64,000 bases of DNA, from positions 62,001-126,000 of the forward strand of contig JACMPM010000132.1 in NCBI GenBank assembly GCA_014377485.1, written 5' to 3'. The stretch's first letter is position 1. The number at the start of each line of letters is the position of its first letter. The notes under the pieces are model-generated. The model had not been told where the DNA came from and ran no database searches. It was given only the letters and a program-made list of their open reading frames with translations. The position numbers were made by a program, and so were the translations under genes. Source of the stretch: Bacteriovorax sp. (GTDB taxonomy: Bacteria > Bdellovibrionota > Bacteriovoracia > Bacteriovoracales > Bacteriovoracaceae). Below are positions 52,901-61,619 of this stretch, one piece after another.

Positions 52901-53419
52901 ATGAGACTTACATCTAAAGGACGTTACGCAGTTAGAGCAATGTTAGACCTTACCAGCCATTCAAATGGTAATCCGGTAAGACTACAAGAAATCTCAACAA
53001 GACAAAACATCAGTTTGCACTACCTTGAGCAACTTTTCAGAAAGCTAAGAAATGGCCAAGCTGTAAAGTCGGTTCGTGGACCAGGCGGTGGTTATGTTCT
53101 TGCGAGAAACATGGATCAAATAACAATCAAAGACGTACTAGACTGTGTTGGTGAAAACATCAATCCAGCTAGAGACATCATTGGATCAGAAGCGGAAGCT
53201 GCGAATTCACTAGAATTCCATCTTTCGAAAAACTACTTCATGAACCTCGGTATTATTATGAAGGAATACTTAGCAACGACTTCTCTTGGCGATCTTGTTA
53301 GAAAGTCAAAAGAAACTGAAATTGAAGCTGGAATTGGTCAAAACAATTCTGAAGCTCATGCTCAGTCTGGGATTATGACTTCTTCGATTAGAAATCCAAT
53401 CGGAGAGATCAATCAGTAA
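52901..53419 (+). CDS. Rrf2-family transcription regulator without Fe-S cysteines
   Basis: 172 aa. Winged helix with MRLTSKGRYAVRAMLDL, RQNISLHYLEQLFRKLR and SVRGPGGGYVLAR, the IscR/Rrf2 signature. IscR carries three Cys and a His for a [2Fe-2S] cluster after residue 90; this protein has a single Cys (VLDCVGEN), so it cannot hold a normal cluster. It may be a cluster-independent regulator or sense something else. SD GGAGGAAGACC is strong. The cysteine desulfurase frame begins inside its last codons. Confidence 0.9.
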   Translation: MRLTSKGRYAVRAMLDLTSHSNGNPVRLQEISTRQNISLHYLEQLFRKLRNGQAVKSVRGPGGGYVLARNMDQITIKDVLDCVGENINPARDIIGSEAEAANSLEFHLSKNYFMNLGIIMKEYLATTSLGDLVRKSKETEIEAGIGQNNSEAHAQSGIMTSSIRNPIGEINQ

Positions 53420-54578
53420 TCGTTTCTATTTTGATTATAATGCAACATCCCCGCTCTCGAAGAAAGTCATAGAGTTTCTTCGAAGCGGGGATTTTTTATT
53501 TGGAAATCCTGCTTCACTTCATCAAACTGGAAAAAAATCTCGTAAACATATCAACGAGACCACTGATTATTTATTTCAGACATTTTCTCTAGACCCAAAA
53601 GAGTTTCATCTTTTTTATCACTCCGGAGCTACCGAGGGAATTAATACCTTTTTTAAAGGTGTGGCCCTAAAATATTTTAAGGAAAAAAAAGCTGTCAGTT
53701 TTTTCTTTTCAACTGTCGATCACGCTTGTGTCGTTCAATTAAAAGAAGACTTGGAAGCGTTTGGGCATAATGTTTTCTATTTTAATGTAAATCACGATGG
53801 AATATTCAACACAGAAGAATTAATTGGTAAAATTAATCATGAAGAACGCGCAGGCCACGAAACATTCGTAAACTTTACCTATATAAATAATGAAACCGGT
53901 ATTGTTTGGCCACTTTCACAGGCCTTGAGGATAAAAGAAGAAACCAATTCTTTTGTCCATGTGGATGCAGTTCAGTTGGTCGGAAAAATCGCTAACTGGA
54001 ACTATCTTTCTTCAAAATTAGACGGGTATACTTTTTCTGGTCATAAGTTTGGTGCACTTAAAGGAATCGGATTTTCGTTTTTTAAAAAAGACATGAAATT
54101 TTCTCCCTTGCTAGTTGGTGGCAATCAACAACTCGGACTTAGGGCCGGAACAGAAAATGCCATTGGTATTTATTCTTTAAAACTTGCTTTGGAAGATATT
54201 AATGAACAATTTTCTGCGACAGAACTCCTTGAAGCTAAAAATGAGATTGAATCAAAATTAATTAATCTGATTGGCGCAAAAGGTGAAGTCGTAGCACTTC
54301 ATTCGCCGCTGAGAAATCTCAACACTATTTTCTTGGTTTTACACGGTCAAAAAGCAGAAATCTTAAGTGCTAAATTTGATCTTCAAGGCGTAGATCTCTC
54401 AACAGGGTCAGCTTGCTCGTCTGGTATTATTAAAGAAAATCGTATTCTCATGAGTATGGGGTATAGCTTTGATGATTCTCGTTCGTCTCTTCGCTTTTCT
54501 TTTTCACCTTTGATGAAAAAATCAGAGGCGCAAAAATATTTTGAAAAAATAGAAAGTGTTTTAAAAGGTATTCTCTAA
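53412..54578 (+). CDS. Cysteine desulfurase (NifS/IscS family), probable ATC start
   Basis: The ORF track begins at GTG 53661, but the frame is open upstream and encodes the conserved family N-terminus: FYFDYNATSPL, FGNPASLHQTG and HSGATEGIN (PLP contacts). No ATG, GTG or TTG exists in frame between the TGA at 53376 and this region. ATC at 53412, 4 bases after GGAGAG, gives 388 aa and an N-terminus of IscS length. Downstream are the PLP lysine in SGHKFGALKG and the active Cys in STGSACSSG. It mobilises sulfur from cysteine for Fe-S clusters or tRNA thiolation. It overlaps rrf2 by 8 bases. No iscU or other isc gene follows. Confidence 0.85.
   Translation: MSNRFYFDYNATSPLSKKVIEFLRSGDFLFGNPASLHQTGKKSRKHINETTDYLFQTFSLDPKEFHLFYHSGATEGINTFFKGVALKYFKEKKAVSFFFSTVDHACVVQLKEDLEAFGHNVFYFNVNHDGIFNTEELIGKINHEERAGHETFVNFTYINNETGIVWPLSQALRIKEETNSFVHVDAVQLVGKIANWNYLSSKLDGYTFSGHKFGALKGIGFSFFKKDMKFSPLLVGGNQQLGLRAGTENAIGIYSLKLALEDINEQFSATELLEAKNEIESKLINLIGAKGEVVALHSPLRNLNTIFLVLHGQKAEILSAKFDLQGVDLSTGSACSSGIIKENRILMSMGYSFDDSRSSLRFSFSPLMKKSEAQKYFEKIESVLKGIL
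53449..53501 (+). terminator. Terminator/attenuator inside the start of the desulfurase gene
   Basis: CCCCGCT-CT-CGAAGAAA, 9-base loop, TTTCTTCG-A-AGCGGGG, then ATTTTTTATTT: 15 base pairs with a small internal loop and a U-rich tail, 29 bases after the rrf2 stop. It has all the parts of an intrinsic terminator yet codes for conserved desulfurase residues 13-30. Confidence 0.8.
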
Positions 54579-54588
54579 AAAATTCCAT

Positions 54589-54612
54589 AAAAAAGGGGAT
54601 GTGTACATCCCC
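54589..54612 (-). terminator. Terminator of the BI-1 gene
   Basis: On the minus strand GGGGATG-TACA-CATCCCC followed by TTTTTTATGG. It lies between the convergent desulfurase and BI-1 genes. Confidence 0.8.
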
Positions 54613-54639
54613 ACGATCAATACTATTAATTATTGTTTC

Positions 54640-55356
54640 TTATCTGCGACGATCGCCGCTTAAGCGTAAAATCATCATAAATAGGTTAATGAAATCTAAA
54701 TAAAGAGTAAGGGCCCCTAGAATAGTCGCTCTACCTTTATCTTCTTCATTAAAAGTCTGACGTCCTATCATTTTAATTTTTTGAGTATCATAAGCAGTGA
54801 GTCCTGCGAATACTAATAAACCGATCAAACTATAAGCTAATCCAGCAGCTCCACCCATCATTCCCGGGAAAAATATTGAGAGTATTGAAAATCCAATCAT
54901 CCCAAATAGTCCCATCATGCAAAATGATCCTACAGGGCCTAGGTCTTTCTTAGTGAAGTAACCAAAAGCAGTAAGACCGCCGAATCCAATCGCAGTTGTA
55001 AAAAAAGCGGATTGAATACTAGCTGTCGTATAGATTGCAAAAATTACCGAAAAAGTTACACCCGTTAGTGCAGAGTAAAGTAAAAATAATGCAGTAGCAG
55101 TAAGTACACTCATGCGATTAATCAAACCGCTGATCGAAAGCACTAAACCAAACTGAGCTATAATAACTACCCAGAAAAGAGCACGATTTTGCATTATTGT
55201 TTGAACTAAACTTTCGTTAGTTCCGATGTAAGATGCCACGAATCCTGTAATTAAAACACCTATCGACATCCATTGATAAACTTTAGTCATGAATGCAGCG
55301 TTTTCTTTTGCGACTACATCACCTTCTGTAAAAAACTGGCCATTTTGGTTTGCCAT
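54640..55356 (-). CDS. Bax inhibitor-1/YccA-family membrane protein
   Basis: 238 aa from the ATG at 55356, which has SD AGGGG; the track start (a TTG at 55377) lies inside that SD region. Seven membrane spans and the C-terminal YDTQKIKMIG motif typical of BI-1/YccA proteins. In bacteria these modulate FtsH protease or leak calcium; the exact role here is unknown. Confidence 0.9.
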   Translation of the reverse strand: MANQNGQFFTEGDVVAKENAAFMTKVYQWMSIGVLITGFVASYIGTNESLVQTIMQNRALFWVVIIAQFGLVLSISGLINRMSVLTATALFLLYSALTGVTFSVIFAIYTTASIQSAFFTTAIGFGGLTAFGYFTKKDLGPVGSFCMMGLFGMIGFSILSIFFPGMMGGAAGLAYSLIGLLVFAGLTAYDTQKIKMIGRQTFNEEDKGRATILGALTLYLDFINLFMMILRLSGDRRR

Positions 55357-55453
55357 ATAAAAACACCCCTGGTTCAAATAAGTTTGAATAGGCTGATTGT
55401 ACTCCTAAAATTTTTGAAAATTAAGCTTTTTCAGCTCATCAATCAGGTGGTTT

Positions 55454-56098
55454 TTAAATAGCGCCCTTTAGTGCAGGAAGAATTTCTTTAATACCCGCAG
55501 CAATCATTTCAATAGACATTGATAAAAGGATTAAACCCATAATTCGAGTCATGACATTTAAACCTATTTGACCTAGACGCTCACCAATATTTTCAGCGTA
55601 ACTTAATATAATTTTGATCAGAACTCCAATCAAGACAACCATGACGATGGCAATTACCCAATGGGCCGATGTCGTAAAGTGTTTGGCATGTATGATAGAA
55701 GTGGAAATGGCACCTGGGCCTGAGAGCAGTGGAATGGCCAAGGGAATAATTCCAATCTCTCTTTCAAAATCAAAAGAGCGAATTTCTTCAGTATTAATTT
55801 TGGTTGTTGATTGATGCCCGGAAATCATACTAAAGGCCATTGTAAAAAGAAGAAAGCCGCCGCCAATAGTAAACGAGGCAACGGAAATTCCAAAAAAATT
55901 CAAAAGCATTTGCCCAAATATTAAACTAACAAGAATGGTAATCGTGCAAGCTGTCGCGCAAGTATTAGTTACACTTTTAATATTTAGATTTTTATGATTT
56001 TTAGTGAAACCTAAAAAGACAGGAATCGCTCCCAATGGGTTGATGATCGAAATTAAAGTTATAGAGAATTTTACAACGTCGCTAAATGCCTGATTCAT
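55454..56098 (-). CDS. MarC-family integral membrane protein
   Basis: 214 aa, six membrane spans, with ISIINPLGAIPVFLG at the N-terminus and PLAIPLLSGPGAISTSI in the middle, both MarC family hallmarks. Transport function is suspected but unproven in the family. It is 12 bases after murJ on the same strand, so the two are cotranscribed. Confidence 0.9.
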   Translation of the reverse strand: MNQAFSDVVKFSITLISIINPLGAIPVFLGFTKNHKNLNIKSVTNTCATACTITILVSLIFGQMLLNFFGISVASFTIGGGFLLFTMAFSMISGHQSTTKINTEEIRSFDFEREIGIIPLAIPLLSGPGAISTSIIHAKHFTTSAHWVIAIVMVVLIGVLIKIILSYAENIGERLGQIGLNVMTRIMGLILLSMSIEMIAAGIKEILPALKGAI

Positions 56099-56110
56099 TC
56101 TTTTATCCGT

Positions 56111-57721
56111 TTATTTTTTTAATCTTTTTATTTTTGCTAAAACTTTATCAATGGTTCTTTTTGATTCCTCAACTTTTAGAAAATATGAAGCTATAAAATA
56201 AGTTGCACCAAAAAAAGAAAAAATTAATACTGCTGAATAGACTGGTCGCATGTGAATGAAGTGTTTTACTCCCAAGCCAACGACTGACGCGATTATCGCA
56301 CATGTCCATAAAGAAATTTGATAAGATATTTTCAAACTTGTATCGCCGATCTGTTTGTTAAGTGCGCGTCTGAGTAAATAAAATTCGACCCATCCTGATA
56401 ACCCAGCTGAAGCTGTTAGCCCTGCTGTGCCAAAGCTAGCATCAAGACTTAAAAGGCGAGGAAGTGGAAAAGCAAATAAATAACCTAGTGCCGTGGTTAG
56501 AAAAACGCGAATAAATGCAAATTTTAATGGAGTCTTGGTGTCCTTAAGTGAGTAAAAGGTCGAAGAATATAATCTCCCCATAGTTGAAGCGAGAAGACCA
56601 ATCGTTGATCCAATTAAAACCATCCAAACGTAGTTTACATCATTGAGTTTAAATTTTCCCGATTGAAGAATGGCCGCAACCATAATATTGCCCAAAAAAA
56701 TAAAAGCACAAACAGAGGGAATAATAAAAAAAGCAATTTTTTTAAGCCCGGCCTCAAGTCTTACTCGAAGAAAACTATTAATCTCTTCTACAGTTCCTTT
56801 TATAGAAGACATTGCAGGTAACTCAGATGCCGAAATGCTCATACCAAAAAGTGAGATTGGTAAAAGATAAAGAGTCTGGGCATATGCAAGCGTAGATACT
56901 GCACCCATTGGAAGAAGACTTGCCAGCATGCTGTCAATATAGGCACTCAATTGAATAACACCTCTTGAGATAACGACTGGAAAAAAATTTCTAATGACGA
57001 TTCTGACATTGGCTATTTTTGTATTGAGAGAAGGTCTAAAATGACCAATGAGTTTTAGCGCTGAAGGAGCCTGAACTGCGAACTGTAAAAAACTTCCTAA
57101 AACTAAACCCCAGGCCAATGTTTCGGCCAGATTAAATTGAGTATTTCCTGAACCAAATAGAAACAAAGTTCCTATCATGGATGCATTCCATATAACTGGA
57201 GCGACGTAAGAGAGAAAAAATTTGCGATGGCTATTGAGAATTCCTAGACACCAAGCAGACATAACTAATAGACCAGTTCCTGGAAAAATAATTTGAACTA
57301 TTTTAATAGTCAGTAATCTTTTTTCACCCGAAAAGCCTGGAGCAACAATATCGATTAGGAAAGGAGTAAGTAATATTCCAATCATTACGAGTATTGAAAT
57401 AGTGATGAATAATAAGCTTCCAATTATAGAAGCTACACGACTGGCCTCAATATGATTTTCAATATCTTGCTTTTCGTTATGAGATGTTGCAATTAAGTTG
57501 GCATAGACAGGAATAAATGAAGCAGACAAAACGCCTTCTCCAAAAAGGTTTTGCAAAAAATTTGGTATTTTTAAGGCGGCATTGAAAGCGTCACCGGCAT
57601 CGGAATTTCCAAAGAAATGGGCAAAAACTCGGACTCGTACTAAACCGGAAATCCGGCTTAAAAATATTCCAAGACCTACAAGGAAGGCACCACTTTTTTC
57701 ATTTTCTTTTTTTTGATTCAT
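56111..57721 (-). CDS. murJ: Lipid II flippase MurJ
   Basis: 536 aa, about 14 membrane spans. The N-terminus GIFLSRISGLVRVRVFAHFFG and the DAFNAALKIPNFLQNLFGEG segment are strongly MurJ/MviN. It moves lipid-linked peptidoglycan precursor to the outer face of the inner membrane. It leads into marC. Confidence 0.95.
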   Translation of the reverse strand: MNQKKENEKSGAFLVGLGIFLSRISGLVRVRVFAHFFGNSDAGDAFNAALKIPNFLQNLFGEGVLSASFIPVYANLIATSHNEKQDIENHIEASRVASIIGSLLFITISILVMIGILLTPFLIDIVAPGFSGEKRLLTIKIVQIIFPGTGLLVMSAWCLGILNSHRKFFLSYVAPVIWNASMIGTLFLFGSGNTQFNLAETLAWGLVLGSFLQFAVQAPSALKLIGHFRPSLNTKIANVRIVIRNFFPVVISRGVIQLSAYIDSMLASLLPMGAVSTLAYAQTLYLLPISLFGMSISASELPAMSSIKGTVEEINSFLRVRLEAGLKKIAFFIIPSVCAFIFLGNIMVAAILQSGKFKLNDVNYVWMVLIGSTIGLLASTMGRLYSSTFYSLKDTKTPLKFAFIRVFLTTALGYLFAFPLPRLLSLDASFGTAGLTASAGLSGWVEFYLLRRALNKQIGDTSLKISYQISLWTCAIIASVVGLGVKHFIHMRPVYSAVLIFSFFGATYFIASYFLKVEESKRTIDKVLAKIKRLKK

Positions 57722-57805
57722 ACCTAATTAAAGTCAGATTCACTTGAAAATTCAACAACTTTCTGATTTCTTAAAGATTTGAAATGGGGGAAGGCAAGTC
57801 TTTTA

Positions 57806-58066
57806 CTATGAAGCTTTTTTTCCCGACACTTTGAAGTTGATGTAATTGACATAAGAAGGGATGCGGGCTTGAAGAAGATCCCAGACAATCTTTTCATCTA
57901 GACCATCTATTTTAGCACTCTGAAATAATTGTGCGACTTTTTGATCGAGTATTTCATAGTCAATGGTTAAACGATAAATATGTTCACTTTCAACTAAGGC
58001 TTCTTCGATTTCATCTTTGTATTGAGCGATTAAAGTTTCTAGAAATCCTTCTTTGGTCATGCTCAT
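57806..58066 (-). CDS. Small hypothetical protein, 86 aa
   Basis: The start at 58066 (MSMTKEGFL) has SD AAGGAAG; the track start at 58096 is less likely. It is acidic and helical, with no signal or membrane segment. I do not recognise it. It lies between motB and murJ on the same strand, so it may belong to the motAB transcript. Confidence 0.6.
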   Translation of the reverse strand: MSMTKEGFLETLIAQYKDEIEEALVESEHIYRLTIDYEILDQKVAQLFQSAKIDGLDEKIVWDLLQARIPSYVNYINFKVSGKKAS

Positions 58067-58134
58067 AAACTTCCTTTGCGGTGAGTGTTTGAGCATTCTT
58101 GTCGGACTAGGCGAGGGAAAACTTTAGACAGGAA

Positions 58135-58899
58135 TTAAAGATTTTTATGACGGAGAATAAATTCAACCCTTCGATTGACGTTTATGCCCTTGGATTCCTC
58201 ATCAGAAGAGCTCACGGTGTTTGATTCAGCAGAGGGCACCAGTTGATCAGGGCGCACTCTAAAGTCTTTAATGAGGGAATTCCTGATAGACATGGCCCTC
58301 TTAAAAGCTAGCTCCCAATTGGCCTGATCTGTTTCACCTTCACCTTTTTCAGTATGGCCAATAATGGATACGGATCCTTCATAATTCTTAAATACGTCAG
58401 CAAGCTTCGCTAAATATTTTTTACCTTCGTAAGAAATTTCTGTCGATCCAAACTGAAAAATAATATTTCCGGGGATTGCAAATTTTAAATACTCTGCTGT
58501 GAAATCTTCACTAAAAGCGTTGCCATCAAAAAGTTCCGTAACTAGTTTGCTTAAAACTTTATGTTCTTGAAGAAAGACTGGTTTAGGACGAGCAGGTTCA
58601 GCGATCTCTTTTTCATCGAACTGGCCTTCACCCCCGCTTAAGACTGAGTTGTTTGAATTTGGAGTATTTCCACTTTTCCCAAGAGAGTCACTCCCACCTT
58701 TAAAAATAGTGACGGTTGTGAAGTAGTTGGCAATTGCTTTTTTAGTTTCTTCGTCAGCACCCATTAGCCACATAACGAGGAAAAAGCACATCATGGCAGT
58801 CATGAAGTCGGCAAAGGCAACTTTCCAGGCACCACCGTGAGCACCGTGGCCGCCTTTATTAATTCTCTTGATTATTATGGGCGCTTTTTCATCGGCCAT
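58135..58899 (-). CDS. motB: Flagellar stator protein MotB
   Basis: 254 aa from the ATG at 58899 (SD GAGGA). Gly/His-rich cytoplasmic start, one membrane helix with the proton-carrying Asp in VAFADFMTAMM, a Ser/Gly/Asn linker (plug region), then an OmpA-like peptidoglycan-binding domain (SIIGHTEKGE, NRRVEFIL). With MotA it forms the proton-driven stator. It is 29 bases after motA. Confidence 0.95.
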   Translation of the reverse strand: MADEKAPIIIKRINKGGHGAHGGAWKVAFADFMTAMMCFFLVMWLMGADEETKKAIANYFTTVTIFKGGSDSLGKSGNTPNSNNSVLSGGEGQFDEKEIAEPARPKPVFLQEHKVLSKLVTELFDGNAFSEDFTAEYLKFAIPGNIIFQFGSTEISYEGKKYLAKLADVFKNYEGSVSIIGHTEKGEGETDQANWELAFKRAMSIRNSLIKDFRVRPDQLVPSAESNTVSSSDEESKGINVNRRVEFILRHKNL

Positions 58900-58928
58900 T
58901 ATGAACAATCCTCATTACTAAGATTTAA

Positions 58929-59786
58929 TTATTTTTTACCCGCGCTTGCCGTAGCTTCATCGACTTCTTTAAAAGTTGGTCTGAATTCAAGAGGTATTGA
59001 ACGGCGACCAAATTCAGCACAAACTTTTGCGTTTACACCTTTAGCATAAGCGAGAAGACAGATTTTTGCCGTATTAACAAATTTTGCCTCTTCACCCATG
59101 ATCGTTTCAATTTTAGCAACCAGAGGTTGAATATATCCATACGCAATTAAAATACCTAATAATGTACCAACGAGGGCCGCACCAACCGAGTGACCAATTA
59201 CTTCCTTACCTTGATCCAGTTTTCCCATGGTAATAACAACCCCGAGAACCGCAGCAACGATACCCAGACCAGGAAAAGCATCCCCAGTACGGTTAAGAGT
59301 TGCAACAAGGTGATGGTCTGCTTCGTGAACAGAATCTAAATCGGAATTCATTAAATCTTCTAAATCGTATGGAGAAAGGGAAGAAGCTATCTGAACTTTT
59401 AGTGTATCGCAGATAAATTCTATGGCGTGATGATTGTGTAAAACTGCCGGATAACGTTTGAAAATTTCCGAGGTTTCTGGATTTTCAACATGGGGTTCAA
59501 TCGAAATGGGGTTGGCCGATGCCATCTTGATTAACTCGAACATACACTGAAGCATTTCAATATAAGATTGTTTGCTGACTCCTGATCCTTTTAATATTTG
59601 CAACATTCGCTGAACGATTTCTTTGAACATATGAGGGCTACCACACATAATTAGCGTACCGAGTGCAGCTCCTCCAATGATAAGTAATTCAAGAGGCTGA
59701 ATTAAGGCTGCGATATTACCGCCTTCCAACAGGTATCCCATAACTACGCATATAAGAATAAAGACACCGCCAACAATTGACATCAT
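58929..59786 (-). CDS. motA: Flagellar stator protein MotA
   Basis: 285 aa, four membrane helices, starting IVGGVFILICVVMGYLLEGG. The Pro residue pair region is in PGLGIVAAVLGVVITMG and VGTLLGILIAYGY, and the cytoplasmic loop carries the charged residues that contact FliG. Partner of MotB. SD GGAGGA is 7 bases before ATG. A sigma-28-type promoter is upstream, so expression should follow the flagellar late-gene programme. Confidence 0.95.
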   Translation of the reverse strand: MMSIVGGVFILICVVMGYLLEGGNIAALIQPLELLIIGGAALGTLIMCGSPHMFKEIVQRMLQILKGSGVSKQSYIEMLQCMFELIKMASANPISIEPHVENPETSEIFKRYPAVLHNHHAIEFICDTLKVQIASSLSPYDLEDLMNSDLDSVHEADHHLVATLNRTGDAFPGLGIVAAVLGVVITMGKLDQGKEVIGHSVGAALVGTLLGILIAYGYIQPLVAKIETIMGEEAKFVNTAKICLLAYAKGVNAKVCAEFGRRSIPLEFRPTFKEVDEATASAGKK

Positions 59787-59813
59787 AAAATAATCCTCCA
59801 GAGAATTACCTAC

Positions 59814-59840
59814 TTATCGTCGTTGAAAGATAAAGCTTTA
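59814..59840 (-). promoter_or_regulatory. Sigma-28 (FliA)-type promoter of motAB
   Basis: TAAAGCTT-N11-GACGATAA on the minus strand: 14 of 16 matches to the FliA consensus TAAAGTTT-N11-GCCGATAA with exact spacing, 27 bases before the ATG. Confidence 0.75.
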
Positions 59841-59954
59841 AAATAAGAACAAGGGTTTACAAATTTCAGAATTTATCACGAGTAGCAAACTCGGTTATAG
59901 GATAGAAAAAGCTATTAGTAGACTTTTAGCTGAATCAAAACAAAAATATTTCTT

Positions 59955-60725
59955 ATGAAATCAACATTATCTTTTTCAAGAGGCCTTCAGAAATTTCCTT
60001 TAATAGGTGCACTTTTCGCTCAGATAATAAGTTTGATTTTTATAAAAATATTTATTCAGGCCTTTCATTATAATTTGCCAATCATAGAGTTTGCTTTTAT
60101 CCAGGCGGCAGGATCAGCGGTAATTACTCAAACAATATTTAAATTACCAAAATGGTTTCTCTATATTTCAATTCTTTTTCCTATCTTTTTGATTATGGGA
60201 TTTCATTATTTTCATATTTCAAGCTGGATTTATGGTTTTATATTTTTGTTTCTGGCCTTAACTTTCTCACACACATTAAAAGAGCGCGTTCCCCTCTATT
60301 TAACAAATAAAAAAACTCACGATGCACTTAAAAAAATTTTAGCAGAAAATAAGGCAAAAACATTTGTTGATTTAGGTTCCGGCCTAGGCGGCGTAGTTAG
60401 AGCAATGTCTGAGACAAAAGTAACTTCTGTAGGAGTTGAAACGGCGCCTCTGCTTTGGAGTATTTCGTCGCTTGCCTCATTTATAACTTTTAAAGGAAAT
60501 ATTTTACGACAAAATATCTGGAACACAAAGCTAGATGAATATGATGTTGTTTATGCTTTTTTATCTCCGGCGATTATGAATAAATTATATCTCAAAGTGA
60601 AATCTGAAATGAAAACTGGCAATTTATTTGTCTCAAATAGTTTCGAAGTCGAAGGCGTAGAACCCTCTGAAATATGGCAATTAGATGACGATCGGCAAAC
60701 GATGCTTTATTTTTATAGAATCTAG
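59955..60725 (+). CDS. Membrane-anchored class I SAM-dependent methyltransferase
   Basis: 256 aa. Residues 15-110 contain three or four membrane helices. Residues 115-256 are a Rossmann methyltransferase with motif I FVDLGSGLGGVVRAM and GVETAPLLW as the acidic strand-2 end. The substrate is unknown; the membrane anchor suggests a lipid, quinone or membrane protein. It is divergent from motA and overlaps the convergent hypothetical gene by 4 bases. Confidence 0.78.
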   Translation: MKSTLSFSRGLQKFPLIGALFAQIISLIFIKIFIQAFHYNLPIIEFAFIQAAGSAVITQTIFKLPKWFLYISILFPIFLIMGFHYFHISSWIYGFIFLFLALTFSHTLKERVPLYLTNKKTHDALKKILAENKAKTFVDLGSGLGGVVRAMSETKVTSVGVETAPLLWSISSLASFITFKGNILRQNIWNTKLDEYDVVYAFLSPAIMNKLYLKVKSEMKTGNLFVSNSFEVEGVEPSEIWQLDDDRQTMLYFYRI

Positions 60726-61342
60726 TCCTCAATCCATTCCACATCGTCGTGGATAGTTACTCCTGAGACAGTGCGTTCTTTTTCTTTTTTAATGAATGGA
60801 AAGCTGACTTGAGTCGTACCTTCAAAAGTCTCTTCAAAGGCGACGGTTATTGTGCGCGGAGCACTCTCCATCAGAGTTTTTAAGTATTGCCCATTTTTTA
60901 TTGTGTCTGGAAATGAAGTTTCATCAACTTCTTCCATTTCAATTTCCATCATAGGACGTGATGAAGTATTTTTAACAACTAAAGCTGCCTGAATTTTATC
61001 TCTTGGGATTTCGCTAGTCATATTCCATGAACCCATGTGGAAATAGTCTAAATAGAAAACTGATTTTTCATACTTTAATTTTCTGGGGATCAAAAGGGAC
61101 TGCATAAATTTTCTGGTAGAGGGATCTTTGGCTTTTTTAGCCAGCTTTTCTGCCAAGTGACCGTCTTCTACCCTAATTATATAGGCACCAGGGTTTCTAG
61201 TGGACTGAAATAAGAGGTATTGAAACCCTATGCTAAAGAGTGTGAAGAGTTTTTGCTGAGGAAGATGGACGTGAACTGCATCGGTCTCGATAAGAGTTTT
61301 GACACCTTCGTAAAGATCCTGTTTGGTCAGATCGTTGCTCAT
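60722..61342 (-). CDS. Hypothetical protein, 206 aa
   Basis: Start chosen at 61342 (MSNDLTKQ), where AGGTAA lies upstream; the track start at 61393 is less likely. Cytoplasmic, mixed alpha/beta with an acidic C-terminal half. I do not recognise the family. It stands alone on the minus strand between the methyltransferase and fusA. Confidence 0.6.
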   Translation of the reverse strand: MSNDLTKQDLYEGVKTLIETDAVHVHLPQQKLFTLFSIGFQYLLFQSTRNPGAYIIRVEDGHLAEKLAKKAKDPSTRKFMQSLLIPRKLKYEKSVFYLDYFHMGSWNMTSEIPRDKIQAALVVKNTSSRPMMEIEMEEVDETSFPDTIKNGQYLKTLMESAPRTITVAFEETFEGTTQVSFPFIKKEKERTVSGVTIHDDVEWIED

Positions 61343-61619
61343 AGAAAGTATTACCTTTTTAGAAAAATTATTAATACCGGACTTTTTATCCAAAACTTAC
61401 ACGAGAAAAAATTTTTAGTGAGTTTTGATGGTCTTGTCAATTTGTTTGTAATGCTTTGAGTTCATAATTAGGTCGAAACTTTTCTTTATTTTTCTGGGGT
61501 AGGTAATGTGTTCTTCATTGACTCATCTCTCTAAATTTCCTATTATCCGAGCTTAAAAACAATTTTTTAAAATACCTTTTAAATAAACCATTTTTGGTTA
61601 AATTTTTGGAGAATGAATT

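Noticed and set aside
53376-53660. Rrf2-NifS fusion by +1 frameshift at the rrf2 stop
   Set aside because: A well-placed SD and ATC give a normal desulfurase N-terminus, and no slippery sequence is evident, so separate initiation is simpler.
53412-54578. nifS as a pseudogene lacking its start
   Set aside because: The whole frame is free of stops and keeps PLP lysine, active cysteine and all N-terminal motifs, which decay would have damaged.
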